Origin: Hyphomicrobium sp.
GTDB lineage: Bacteria; Pseudomonadota; Alphaproteobacteria; Rhizobiales; Hyphomicrobiaceae
Assembly: GCA_030609245.1 (NCBI GenBank)
Contig: JAUWCP010000030.1
Coordinates: 1-15,723, forward strand
DNA length: 15,723 bases
Reading direction: 5' to 3'
Within the stretch, counting starts at the first letter, position 1; every line of letters begins with the position of its first letter. The translations under genes were made by a program, and so were the position numbers. Positions 1-5,524 of this stretch are shown piece after piece. Below the pieces are notes generated by a model. The model saw nothing but the letters and a program-made list of their open reading frames with translations. It did not search any database and was not told the DNA's origin.

Positions 1-100
1 CTGCACGGCTACATATCCACTGGAATGGCGCATTATTGCCGCTCGTTGGGTTGATGATGGAGCCGAACAAGCTCAATCTCCATCCCACGGTGGAGTTGAT

Positions 101-177
101 GATCCAGCGACGCCGTAGCCCACTTGGGCGTTTCCTCCCTAGACTTGGGCCGTTCGTGCCGCGAACGGCCTATTTTT
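101..177 (+). ncRNA. MmgR-like (alpha-r8 / suhB-family) small RNA, copy 1
   Basis: The sequence shows a short hairpin (GCCC 118-121, loop ACTT, GGGC 126-129), then the unpaired block TTTCCTCCCT (131-140), then an intrinsic terminator (147-177). The same three-part design recurs in copy 2. A short hairpin, an exposed UUUCCUCCCU and a terminator hairpin are the hallmarks I know for the MmgR/alpha-r8 sRNAs of Rhizobiales (Rfam name suhB). These are trans-acting, Hfq-associated RNAs of about 77 nt; in Sinorhizobium MmgR limits polyhydroxybutyrate storage. The CCUCC core could pair with Shine-Dalgarno sequences of target mRNAs. The 3' end is well defined by the U-tract. The 5' end is a guess from the family length, because I find no convincing promoter. 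Confidence 0.72.
147..177 (+). terminator. Intrinsic terminator of sRNA copy 1
   Basis: GGCCGTTCG (148-156) pairs perfectly with CGAACGGCC (162-170) around a five-base loop, followed by TATTTTT (171-177). A nine-pair GC-rich stem with a T-tract is a standard Rho-independent terminator. Confidence 0.88.
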
Positions 178-257
178 CCGCCCATCAGTCAGAGCCTGCC
201 ACCGGCCTTACCGCCGAGCTCTTCGATTTGGGCCATGCAGCTCTGCAAAAAATGCAT

Positions 258-286
258 TTGAAAATTGTGCGGCGCACCCTTAGTTT
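258..286 (+). promoter_or_regulatory. Candidate sigma-70 promoter of sRNA copy 2
   Basis: TTGAAA (258-263) matches five of six bases of the -35 consensus. It is separated by 17 bases from TAGTTT (281-286), a weaker -10. Transcription would start near 293 and give an RNA of about 95 nt ending at the terminator near 386. This is inferred from sequence alone. Confidence 0.42.
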
Positions 287-292
287 TTGCGA

Positions 293-386
293 TGCGACAT
301 CGCGAGCTCAGCTCGTTATGTCGTAGCCCTCTTTGGGCGTTTCCTCCCTAGACTTGGGCCGTTCGAGACCCGGACGGCCCATTTTT
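293..386 (+). ncRNA. MmgR-like (alpha-r8 / suhB-family) small RNA, copy 2
   Basis: This second copy lies about 210 bases downstream of copy 1 in the same orientation. It has the hairpin GCCC (326-329)/GGGC (335-338) with a different loop, the identical block TTTCCTCCCT (340-349), and a terminator at 356-386. The two copies are nearly identical from the GTAGCC at 323/115 to the first terminator arm and diverge in loops and flanks. An extra stem, CGACAT (295-300) with ATGTCG (318-323), containing an inner CGAGC/GCTCG hairpin, lies at the predicted 5' end and has no equivalent in copy 1. Family members are known to occur in several copies per genome. The start at 293 rests on the weak promoter call; a shorter RNA starting near 310 is possible. 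Confidence 0.74.
356..386 (+). terminator. Intrinsic terminator of sRNA copy 2
   Basis: GGGCCGTTCG (356-365) pairs with CGGACGGCCC (371-380) over ten pairs, one of them a T-G wobble (363 with 373). The loop is AGACC and T5 follows at 382-386. The stem is kept although the 3' arm differs from that of copy 1. Confidence 0.88.
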
Positions 387-555
387 CTTTTCTGCGTGCC
401 TTAGGGTGAGACGCGCGATCATCCCGCGCCGCAGCATGATCTTCCTTGATAGCAGGGCGTTAGAGCGCTGACTTGCTTGACCTCCACCGCATCGGTGATC
501 GCAGACCGGCGGTGAAGCTTGCTCATGGAAAGACCCTGCTGATTGCGAGACGGAC
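387..555. other. Intergenic stretch after the sRNAs, no gene seen
   Basis: No credible ORF is present. The only structure is an imperfectly placed dyad, GATCAT (417-422) and ATGATC (436-441), separated by 13 bases. I see no U-tract that would make it a terminator for the amidohydrolase gene arriving from the other side. Confidence 0.5.
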
Positions 556-1455
556 TCATTCGGCGGCCGCGCGCCGTTCCAGAAGGGCCGGCAGGTCGCA
601 GAACAACGGGCCCGCCAGGCTTTCTAGATCGCGCTGTAGACTGGCGAAGGCCGCCGTGGGTTGCAGCGTCCTCTCATCAAGGTAAAGCCCGCGATTAAGC
701 TCCAATTGTACGGCATGAACGTTTCGCGAGGGCCGACCGTAGTGCTCGGTGATGTAGCCGCCTGCATAGGGGCGATTCATCTGCACCTCGTACCCCAGGT
801 CTGCCAAACACTCCTTGAGGAAACGGGTGATCTTACTGTCAGCGGCCGCGCCGAAGCGGTCGCCGAGCACGATATCGGGCCGTGGTCCCCCTGCTGGTGC
901 CATAGATGCGGACGGCATCGAGTGACAATCGATGAGGATTGCATAACCGAACCGCTGCCGCGTCTGCTCTATGAGTTCGGCAAGCGCGGCATGGAAGGGA
1001 ATATAGAGCTGCTCCACCCGGCGCAGCCCAGAGGCGAGCGGCAATTTGTTGGGGTAGATCTCCTCGCCATCGGCGACAATGCGGGCAATAGTGCCTAAAC
1101 CACCGGCAACCCGTACCGATTGTGCGTTTGCATAATCGGGCAGGGGCTCGATGAAGAGCTCCGGGTCGAGCTCGTAGGGCTCACGGTTGACGTCCAGAAA
1201 CGCGCGGGGAAAGCGCGCCGCGATGAGGGGAACGCCTTCCGCGGCGACAGGCTGGAAAAGCTTGTCAACGTAGCAATCTTCCGATTTTCTCAGCGATAAC
1301 GGCGTGAGACGCGACTGCTTGAGGAAGTCGCGCGGGTAAGTGTTGCCCGAATGGGGTGAGCACAATACAAATGGCGCAGCCTGCGGCTCTGGCGCGTGCA
1401 CGATGAACGGCGGGAGCAGTTCAGAGGGGACGGAAGCATGGTCGCGCGTAGGCAT
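556..1455 (-). CDS. N-formylglutamate amidohydrolase family protein (first paralogue)
   Basis: This 299-residue protein belongs to the N-formylglutamate amidohydrolase (FGase) family, zinc-type hydrolases that release formate and glutamate from N-formyl-L-glutamate. Visible family signatures are CSPHSG with His35, KSEDCYVD around Glu59-Asp60, FLDVNRE at 85-91, LYIPFH near 149-154, and ILIDCHSMPS with His177. A LELNRGLYLDE segment lies near the C-terminus. Length is normal. The ATG at 1455 has no clear Shine-Dalgarno, so the start is tentative. There are no hut genes next to it; it stands divergent from the cpdR-like gene, an arrangement I recall from other Rhizobiales. The true substrate may therefore not come from histidine breakdown. 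No signal peptide is seen, so it is probably cytoplasmic. Confidence 0.9.
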   Translation of the reverse strand: MPTRDHASVPSELLPPFIVHAPEPQAAPFVLCSPHSGNTYPRDFLKQSRLTPLSLRKSEDCYVDKLFQPVAAEGVPLIAARFPRAFLDVNREPYELDPELFIEPLPDYANAQSVRVAGGLGTIARIVADGEEIYPNKLPLASGLRRVEQLYIPFHAALAELIEQTRQRFGYAILIDCHSMPSASMAPAGGPRPDIVLGDRFGAAADSKITRFLKECLADLGYEVQMNRPYAGGYITEHYGRPSRNVHAVQLELNRGLYLDERTLQPTAAFASLQRDLESLAGPLFCDLPALLERRAAAE

Positions 1456-1753
1456 GCGTTATGCAGTCGCTAAATGCAGTTGCGAACGGCGATTGCTCGG
1501 ACTTGAGCCGAACGGGGACAAGGTCGCATGGCAGGCGAAGCACTCGGCCCCTTGTTCACTGTGCCAACCTGGTCTCAATATGTCCACCAAGATAGAAGAA
1601 TGTTGCTGACCTGGACTTGTGAAGCGTGCTGTGTTGAAAGGTGTGCCAGCGATAAAGGATTCATCAACTCTTCGTTTACCTTACGGGCACCAGATTCGGT
1701 TCTAATGTGAGCGTCGCGTACCGCAACCAACGGATTTAGTCACAAGAGCCGTC
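1456..1753. promoter_or_regulatory. Divergent intergenic region with CcrM-type GANTC sites
   Basis: The region separates the first amidohydrolase gene from the cpdR-like gene and must hold both promoters. I cannot assign -35/-10 boxes with confidence. Two GATTC sites (1658-1662 and 1693-1697) sit 57-96 bases before the cpdR-like start, and a third lies inside the gene at 1811-1815. GANTC is the target of the alphaproteobacterial cell-cycle methylase CcrM, and methylated GANTC guides GcrA-dependent promoters. Confidence 0.4.
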
Positions 1754-2140
1754 ATGACAGTCAATCCCTCCCGACTCATCGTACCCCGAATTCTACTGGC
1801 CGAAGACGACGATTCCATGCGCGGCTTTCTTGTCCGCGCACTTGAGAAGGCCGGCTACGACGTCATCGCTTACGCCAATGGGGAGGAGGCCTTCGAGCGT
1901 TTGAAGACCGACCCCTTTACGTTGCTGCTCACAGATATCGTCATGCCGAAAATGGATGGGATCGAGCTGGCGCGCCGGGCGAGCGAACTCGACCCTGAGC
2001 TCAAGATCATGTTCATAACTGGGTTTGCGGCCGTGGTTCTTAATAGCGACGCCGCCCCGCCCAACGACGCACGCGTGCTTTCCAAGCCTTTCCATTTGAA
2101 GGACTTGGTGCGCGAGGTTGACCGGCTCTTGGACGCGTGA
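1754..2140 (+). CDS. cpdR: CpdR-like single-domain response regulator
   Basis: The protein is a 128-residue stand-alone receiver domain. The acidic pocket is Asp18-Asp19, the phosphorylated residue is Asp61 in LLLTDIVMPKMDG, the switch threonine is Thr89 in MFITGFAA, and the conserved lysine is Lys111 in SKPF. The stretches TDIVMP.MDGIELARRASELDP and KIMFITGFAA with VLSKPFHL closely match Caulobacter CpdR as I recall it. Unphosphorylated CpdR primes the ClpXP protease to degrade cell-cycle substrates; the CckA-ChpT phosphorelay turns it off by phosphorylation. There is no output domain. The ATG at 1754 is the only good start, with a weak AAGAG upstream. The stop is followed at once by a hairpin and then tRNA-Val. 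Confidence 0.9.
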   Translation: MTVNPSRLIVPRILLAEDDDSMRGFLVRALEKAGYDVIAYANGEEAFERLKTDPFTLLLTDIVMPKMDGIELARRASELDPELKIMFITGFAAVVLNSDAAPPNDARVLSKPFHLKDLVREVDRLLDA

Positions 2141-2187
2141 GGCGTGTCCGTGCTTGACCGCAGCAACGCAGACCGCCTAGACACGCC
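2141..2187 (+). other. Inverted repeat between cpdR stop and tRNA-Val
   Basis: GGCGTGTC (2141-2148), starting on the base after the cpdR stop, is perfectly complementary to GACACGCC (2180-2187), five bases before the tRNA. The 31-base loop has no T-tract after it, so this is not a typical terminator. It may end or process the cpdR message, or matter for 5' maturation of the tRNA. Confidence 0.5.
2153..2183 (+). promoter_or_regulatory. Candidate promoter of tRNA-Val
   Basis: CTTGACC (2153-2159) is a good alphaproteobacterial -35. TAGACA (2178-2183) is a weak -10 at 18 bases spacing from TTGACC. Transcription would begin near 2190, just before the mature tRNA 5' end. It overlaps the inverted repeat described at 2141-2187. 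Confidence 0.45.
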
Positions 2188-2192
2188 CTCTG

Positions 2193-2267
<75 letters not shown>

Positions 2268-2293
2268 TCTGAACAGGCTAAATTGGTACCAAA

Positions 2294-2419
2294 ATGAAAG
2301 TCAGGAATTCCTTGAAGTCGCTCCGTGGGCGCCATCGCGACAATCGCCTGGTTCGTCGGAAAGGGCGGCTCTACGTTATCAACAAGGTCCAGCGGCGCTT
2401 CAAGGCGCGACAGGGCTGA
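2294..2419 (+). CDS. rpmJ: 50S ribosomal protein L36 (zinc-free type)
   Basis: The 41-residue protein begins MKVRNSLKSLRGRHRD and ends QRRFKARQG, the unmistakable alphaproteobacterial L36 of the large ribosomal subunit. It contains no cysteine at all: the cysteines that bind zinc in classical L36 are absent, and where many relatives have Cys after HRD this one has Asn17. It should therefore be independent of zinc supply. The gene starts 26 bases after tRNA-Val, and I see neither a separate promoter nor a strong Shine-Dalgarno; it could be read through from the tRNA promoter. It is very short, which makes it easy to miss in automated calls. Confidence 0.96.
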   Translation: MKVRNSLKSLRGRHRDNRLVRRKGRLYVINKVQRRFKARQG

Positions 2420-2442
2420 GGCGCCCCGACGCGTGGAGGGCT

Positions 2443-2471
2443 TTGACGGCCACCGGCCGACATCCTATTCA
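2443..2471 (+). promoter_or_regulatory. Sigma-70 promoter of the TPR gene, probably leaderless
   Basis: TTGACG (2443-2448) and TATTCA (2466-2471) are spaced by exactly 17 bases. The expected transcription start seven bases after the -10 is position 2478, the A of the ATG of the TPR gene. An AAGGG directly abuts the ATG and is too close to serve as a normal ribosome binding site, which fits a leaderless message. Confidence 0.6.
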
Positions 2472-2477
2472 TAAGGG

Positions 2478-3149
2478 ATGCATGACAAACTCCCCATCCT
2501 CCCCTTGGTCTTGGGTCTTGCGCTCTTCTCCGCGCCGGCGTTGACGCACGTGCACGCCCAGGGTGCACCTGCTCCACAGCAGGAAGCGCCAAAGCTGCCA
2601 AGCCCGCCGCTCGTGCAACAGAACCCCGAGAATAAGAAGCAGACCGAGCCAGAGTCCCCGCAAGATCAGGGCGGGCAGCTTGAGGAACTTTACGCGCAAC
2701 TTGCCAAGGCGCCCGATCCAGCGCGCGCTGGCGCGCTTGCGAAAGCGATCGAGCAACTGTGGCTGCAAACCGAAAGCGACACGATCGCCGTACTGATGGC
2801 GCGCTCGTTGAAGGCGATCAACGAAAAGCGTATGGAGCTTGCCCTGCGCCTGCTTGATGCCGTCGTTGAACTCGCCCCTGGCTACGCGGAAGGGTGGAAC
2901 CGCCGCGCTTACATCTATTACCTGCAAGATCGAAACGGGAGTGCGCTGGGTGACCTACGCCGCGTCCTGGCGCTGGAGCCAAAACACTTCAGGGCACTGT
3001 CGGGGCTGGCACAGATCCTCAACGACTACGGCCAGAAGAAGAACGCTCTAACAGCGTATCGGGAGCTGTTACGCATTCACCCGCACGCAGCGGGAGCGAA
3101 AGAAGCGTTTGAAAAGCTGTCCGTTGAGGTCGAGGGGCAAGGCATCTGA
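2478..3149 (+). CDS. Exported tetratricopeptide-repeat (TPR) protein
   Basis: The protein is 223 residues. Residues 1-27 form a signal peptide: a hydrophobic core LPLVLGLALFSAPAL and a plausible signal-peptidase site VHA-Q after residue 27. A Pro/Gln/Glu-rich low-complexity linker follows to about residue 65. From about residue 70 to 215 the chain is helical with TPR character; the clearest units are around LALRLLDAVVELAPGYAEGWNRRAYIYYLQ, the next containing LGDLRRVLALEPKHFRALSG, and a third ending in YRELLRIHPHA. TPR proteins are scaffolds for protein-protein contacts, here in the periplasm. There is no enzymatic motif and the partner is unknown. It lies 58 bases after rpmJ with its own promoter and converges on pyk with 18 bases between the stops. 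Confidence 0.85.
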   Translation: MHDKLPILPLVLGLALFSAPALTHVHAQGAPAPQQEAPKLPSPPLVQQNPENKKQTEPESPQDQGGQLEELYAQLAKAPDPARAGALAKAIEQLWLQTESDTIAVLMARSLKAINEKRMELALRLLDAVVELAPGYAEGWNRRAYIYYLQDRNGSALGDLRRVLALEPKHFRALSGLAQILNDYGQKKNALTAYRELLRIHPHAAGAKEAFEKLSVEVEGQGI

Positions 3150-3167
3150 GCCACCCAGAGGCTGGTG

Positions 3168-4613
3168 TCACAGTGTCTCGGCCATTGGCGCACCGTCTTT
3201 GTCCACGAACGCAATGCGGATCATATTGGTTGCCCCGGGAGAGCCTAGCGGCACGCCGGCGGTTATGAGAATACCCTCGCCCGAGGTGGCAAGTCCTTCA
3301 TCAAACGCGATGCGGCAGGCCTTGCGCACCATGTCGGACAAGTTCTGGGGGTCCCCTGTCAGTACTGTTTGAATACCCCACACCAAGGACAGCCGCCGCG
3401 CCGTCGCCTCGACGGGCGTCAGACCGATGATGGGCAATGCCGGGCGGCCGCGCGTCACGCGCATGGCGGTGGAGCCGGTGGCCGTGTAGCAGACGATGGC
3501 CGCCAGCTTCACGGTGTAGGCAATTGCGTGGGCGGCGGCAGCAATGGCGTCGGCCGCGGTTGGTTGCGGGGTCGTCTGCGTCGCATGAACGATGGCGTCG
3601 TAGCTTGGGTCGCCTTCCACCTGGATCGCGATGCGATCCATCATCTGGATTGCTTCGACGGGATATTGCCCGACGGCGGACTCTGCTGACAGCATCACAG
3701 CATCCGCACCGTCGAAAACGGCGCTTGCCACGTCGGAAACTTCGGCGCGTGTCGGCAGGGGCGAGGAGATCATGCTTTCGAGCATTTGCGTGGCAACGAC
3801 CACTGGCTTGCCCGCGGCGCGCGCCGCGCGCGTGATCTTCTTTTGCAGGCCTGGGACGCGCTCGACCGGTATCTCGACGCCAAGATCACCGCGCGCAACC
3901 ATGCAGCCGTCGCTGGCCGAGATAATCGCATCAAGATCAGCAACGGCTGAAGGCTTCTCAATTTTGGCAAGCACGGCTGCGCGATCGCCGATCAGCTTGC
4001 GCGCCTCGAGAACATCGTCTCCCCGCTGAACGAACGATAGGGCAATCCAGTCGACTCCGAGTTTCAGCAGATGGGTGAGATCGGCCTGGTCTTTTTCCGT
4101 CAGCGCCCCAACAGGGAGCAGGGTATCAGGCAAGCTAATGCCCTTGCGACTGGCAAGTGCGCCACCGAACAGCACTTCTGCGGCAATCGAATTTCGCGTC
4201 GATTCCACGATGCGCATTCGGATCTTTCCGTCATCGAGCAGCAGCATGTGACCGGGCTGGACCGCAGCGAAGATCTGTGGGTGCGGCAGGAACACGGCCT
4301 CGTTTGTTCCCGGTGTCTCATCACGAACGAAACGAAAGATAGCGCCGTCGTTTATGAACGCGCGGCCGCCGTGAAATTCGCCAATGCGAAACTTCGGACC
4401 TTGCAGGTCGCCAAGGATGCCGATGGGGTGGCGATGACGCTTTGCGACCCAGCGCACAGAATTCAACAGTGAACGCGTTGTCTCACGTGTGGCGTGGCTC
4501 ATGTTGATGCGGAAGACATCGACGCCGGCCAAGAACAGGCGCTCGATCATCTCCGTGGATGACGTGGAAGGACCCAATGTCGCAACCACCTTCACACGTC
4601 GGTTGCGTCTCAT
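3168..4613 (-). CDS. pyk: Pyruvate kinase
   Basis: This enzyme makes pyruvate and ATP from phosphoenolpyruvate and ADP, the last step of glycolysis and of the lower Entner-Doudoroff pathway. With the start at 4613 it has 481 residues, normal for the family. Landmarks: KVVATLGPSTSS at the N-terminus, FRINMSHA, the catalytic Lys217 in LAKIEKP, metal ligands Glu219 and Asp243 in ARGDLGVEIP, and the stretch VVVATQMLESM followed by PTRAEVSDVA. A C-terminal alpha/beta domain ends the chain. An in-frame ATG at 4661 would add 16 residues, but the 4613 ATG forms an ATGA overlap with the stop of the DUF1036 gene, has AGGGGA about ten bases upstream, and starts right at the conserved MRRNRRVKVVATLGP, so I prefer it. 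Confidence 0.95.
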   Translation of the reverse strand: MRRNRRVKVVATLGPSTSSTEMIERLFLAGVDVFRINMSHATRETTRSLLNSVRWVAKRHRHPIGILGDLQGPKFRIGEFHGGRAFINDGAIFRFVRDETPGTNEAVFLPHPQIFAAVQPGHMLLLDDGKIRMRIVESTRNSIAAEVLFGGALASRKGISLPDTLLPVGALTEKDQADLTHLLKLGVDWIALSFVQRGDDVLEARKLIGDRAAVLAKIEKPSAVADLDAIISASDGCMVARGDLGVEIPVERVPGLQKKITRAARAAGKPVVVATQMLESMISSPLPTRAEVSDVASAVFDGADAVMLSAESAVGQYPVEAIQMMDRIAIQVEGDPSYDAIVHATQTTPQPTAADAIAAAAHAIAYTVKLAAIVCYTATGSTAMRVTRGRPALPIIGLTPVEATARRLSLVWGIQTVLTGDPQNLSDMVRKACRIAFDEGLATSGEGILITAGVPLGSPGATNMIRIAFVDKDGAPMAETL

Positions 4614-5080
4614 TGAGTATTTGTCCCCTGATCCTGTGGATCGGTGAGGCGGATTGTCCACTCCTGCGACTCGCCAGTGTCCACCTCGAAAAATCCCGTG
4701 CGCTTATATCCGCGTTTTTTGCACTCATGAACCCCCCGGATGGCGAACGATTTGTCGGTGGTGCACATGTAGTTGTCGCCGGCCCACTCGCCGCCCCGGT
4801 CATAGTCAACCGCATGAACGTATATGAAGCGGCTCGGCACCGTGCCCTTGAGCAACGTTTCGCACGTCTGCGAGGCAATGTTCCACCAGCCTTCGGTCGA
4901 CCAGCCTTGCTTGTCTCGGTACCCCACGGAAACGCCCACGCGGCTCGAGGTGGAGTTGCACAGCGTGAGATCGGCGTAAGCCGCGCTGGCGATCAAAGCA
5001 AAGAAGGGAGAAAGCAACAGGCCTGTGGCGGCACAATGTACCGCTGCGCGCCGCAACCGTTGTCGTCTGTGGGACCTCAC
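4610..5080 (-). CDS. DUF1036 exported protein
   Basis: This small protein matches the DUF1036 family, whose function is unknown. It has a positively charged n-region (RSHRRQRLRR), a hydrophobic core and a likely signal-peptidase site AYA-D, so the mature part is periplasmic and begins DLTLCNSTSSRVGVSVGY. Four cysteines in the mature part (in TLCN, QTCE, YMCT and HECK) could form two disulfides. I chose the GTG at 5080 (156 residues) because GGAG stands eight bases upstream; the longer frame from the GTG at 5101 (163 residues) has no ribosome binding site. The stop overlaps the pyk start as ATGA, so the two genes are almost certainly co-transcribed and translationally coupled. What the protein contributes next to pyruvate kinase cannot be read from the sequence. 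Confidence 0.85.
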   Translation of the reverse strand: MRSHRRQRLRRAAVHCAATGLLLSPFFALIASAAYADLTLCNSTSSRVGVSVGYRDKQGWSTEGWWNIASQTCETLLKGTVPSRFIYVHAVDYDRGGEWAGDNYMCTTDKSFAIRGVHECKKRGYKRTGFFEVDTGESQEWTIRLTDPQDQGTNTQ

Positions 5081-5343
5081 GTCCTCAGCTCCATTGCTCA
5101 CAACTGTTCAAGTGGGCAAAATTAGGCGGCGCCAAAAAAGCATTCTGTGCGCCTCTTGTTCGCCAATGGTCGACGAGTATGACGACCAAAGTCGTGGACA
5201 TTTGTTTGGATCGAACCGCACTGGATGAGACTACCGGACGCATGTCGCAGACCGAAATGGTGGTTCTTCGCCACGAAATTGGCGGCATTGAGATTGGGGG
5301 CTCTTGCAGCATGCCCAGACTGGGGAAGATCTTGAGAGCGGAA

Positions 5344-5368
5344 GCTTGGGCGGTCGCCCAAGCGACCG
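5344..5368 (+). promoter_or_regulatory. Two overlapping, mutually exclusive hairpins
   Basis: Hairpin A: GCTTGGGC (5344-5351), loop GGTC, GCCCAAGC (5356-5363), eight perfect pairs. Hairpin B: CGGTCGC (5351-5357), loop CCAA, GCGACCG (5362-5368), seven perfect pairs. They share bases 5351-5363 and cannot form together. If this region is transcribed it could act as a two-state RNA; otherwise it may be a protein-binding palindrome. Confidence 0.5.
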
Positions 5369-5512
5369 TGATCGTTTCGTGATTCGCTTGAGTTAGATAG
5401 CCTGCGCCCATCAATTTTGTTCCGGTTCTCTGCCTAGGGCGCTGTTTGCGCAATCGCGCTTGCTGCGTCAAGCGGCGCACTGAAGCGGCTGGTTTTCGAA
5501 TGATGCCAACGG

Positions 5513-5518
5513 TATATT
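5513..5518 (+). promoter_or_regulatory. Probable -10 box giving a leaderless start
   Basis: TATATT stands so that the base seven positions after it is 5525, the A of the amidohydrolase ATG. No Shine-Dalgarno precedes the ATG. The -35 position (TGGTTT, 5490-5495) is poor, so a promoter here may need an activator. Confidence 0.45.
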
Positions 5519-5524
5519 CGCGCC

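Larger units (their letters stand above)
5102..5524. other. Divergent intergenic region between DUF1036-pyk and the second amidohydrolase
   Basis: About 420 bases lie between the two divergent transcription units. A 67-codon frame exists (from 5179) but has no ribosome binding site and no recognisable protein, so I treat the stretch as non-coding. It must contain the DUF1036-pyk promoter, which I cannot place. It also contains the paired hairpins at 5344-5368 and the TATATT box just before the amidohydrolase start. Confidence 0.5.

Noticed and set aside
36..326. 96-codon open frame on the plus strand over the first sRNA
   Set aside because: It reads through an intrinsic terminator and into the second sRNA region, has no ribosome binding site and no protein character.
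417..441. GATCAT/ATGATC dyad as a terminator for the first amidohydrolase gene
   Set aside because: Six pairs with a 13-base loop and no T-tract on either strand.
5179..5382. 67-codon open frame in the divergent intergenic region
   Set aside because: No Shine-Dalgarno, no recognisable domain, and it runs through the two perfect hairpins; random ORFs of this size are common in GC-rich DNA.
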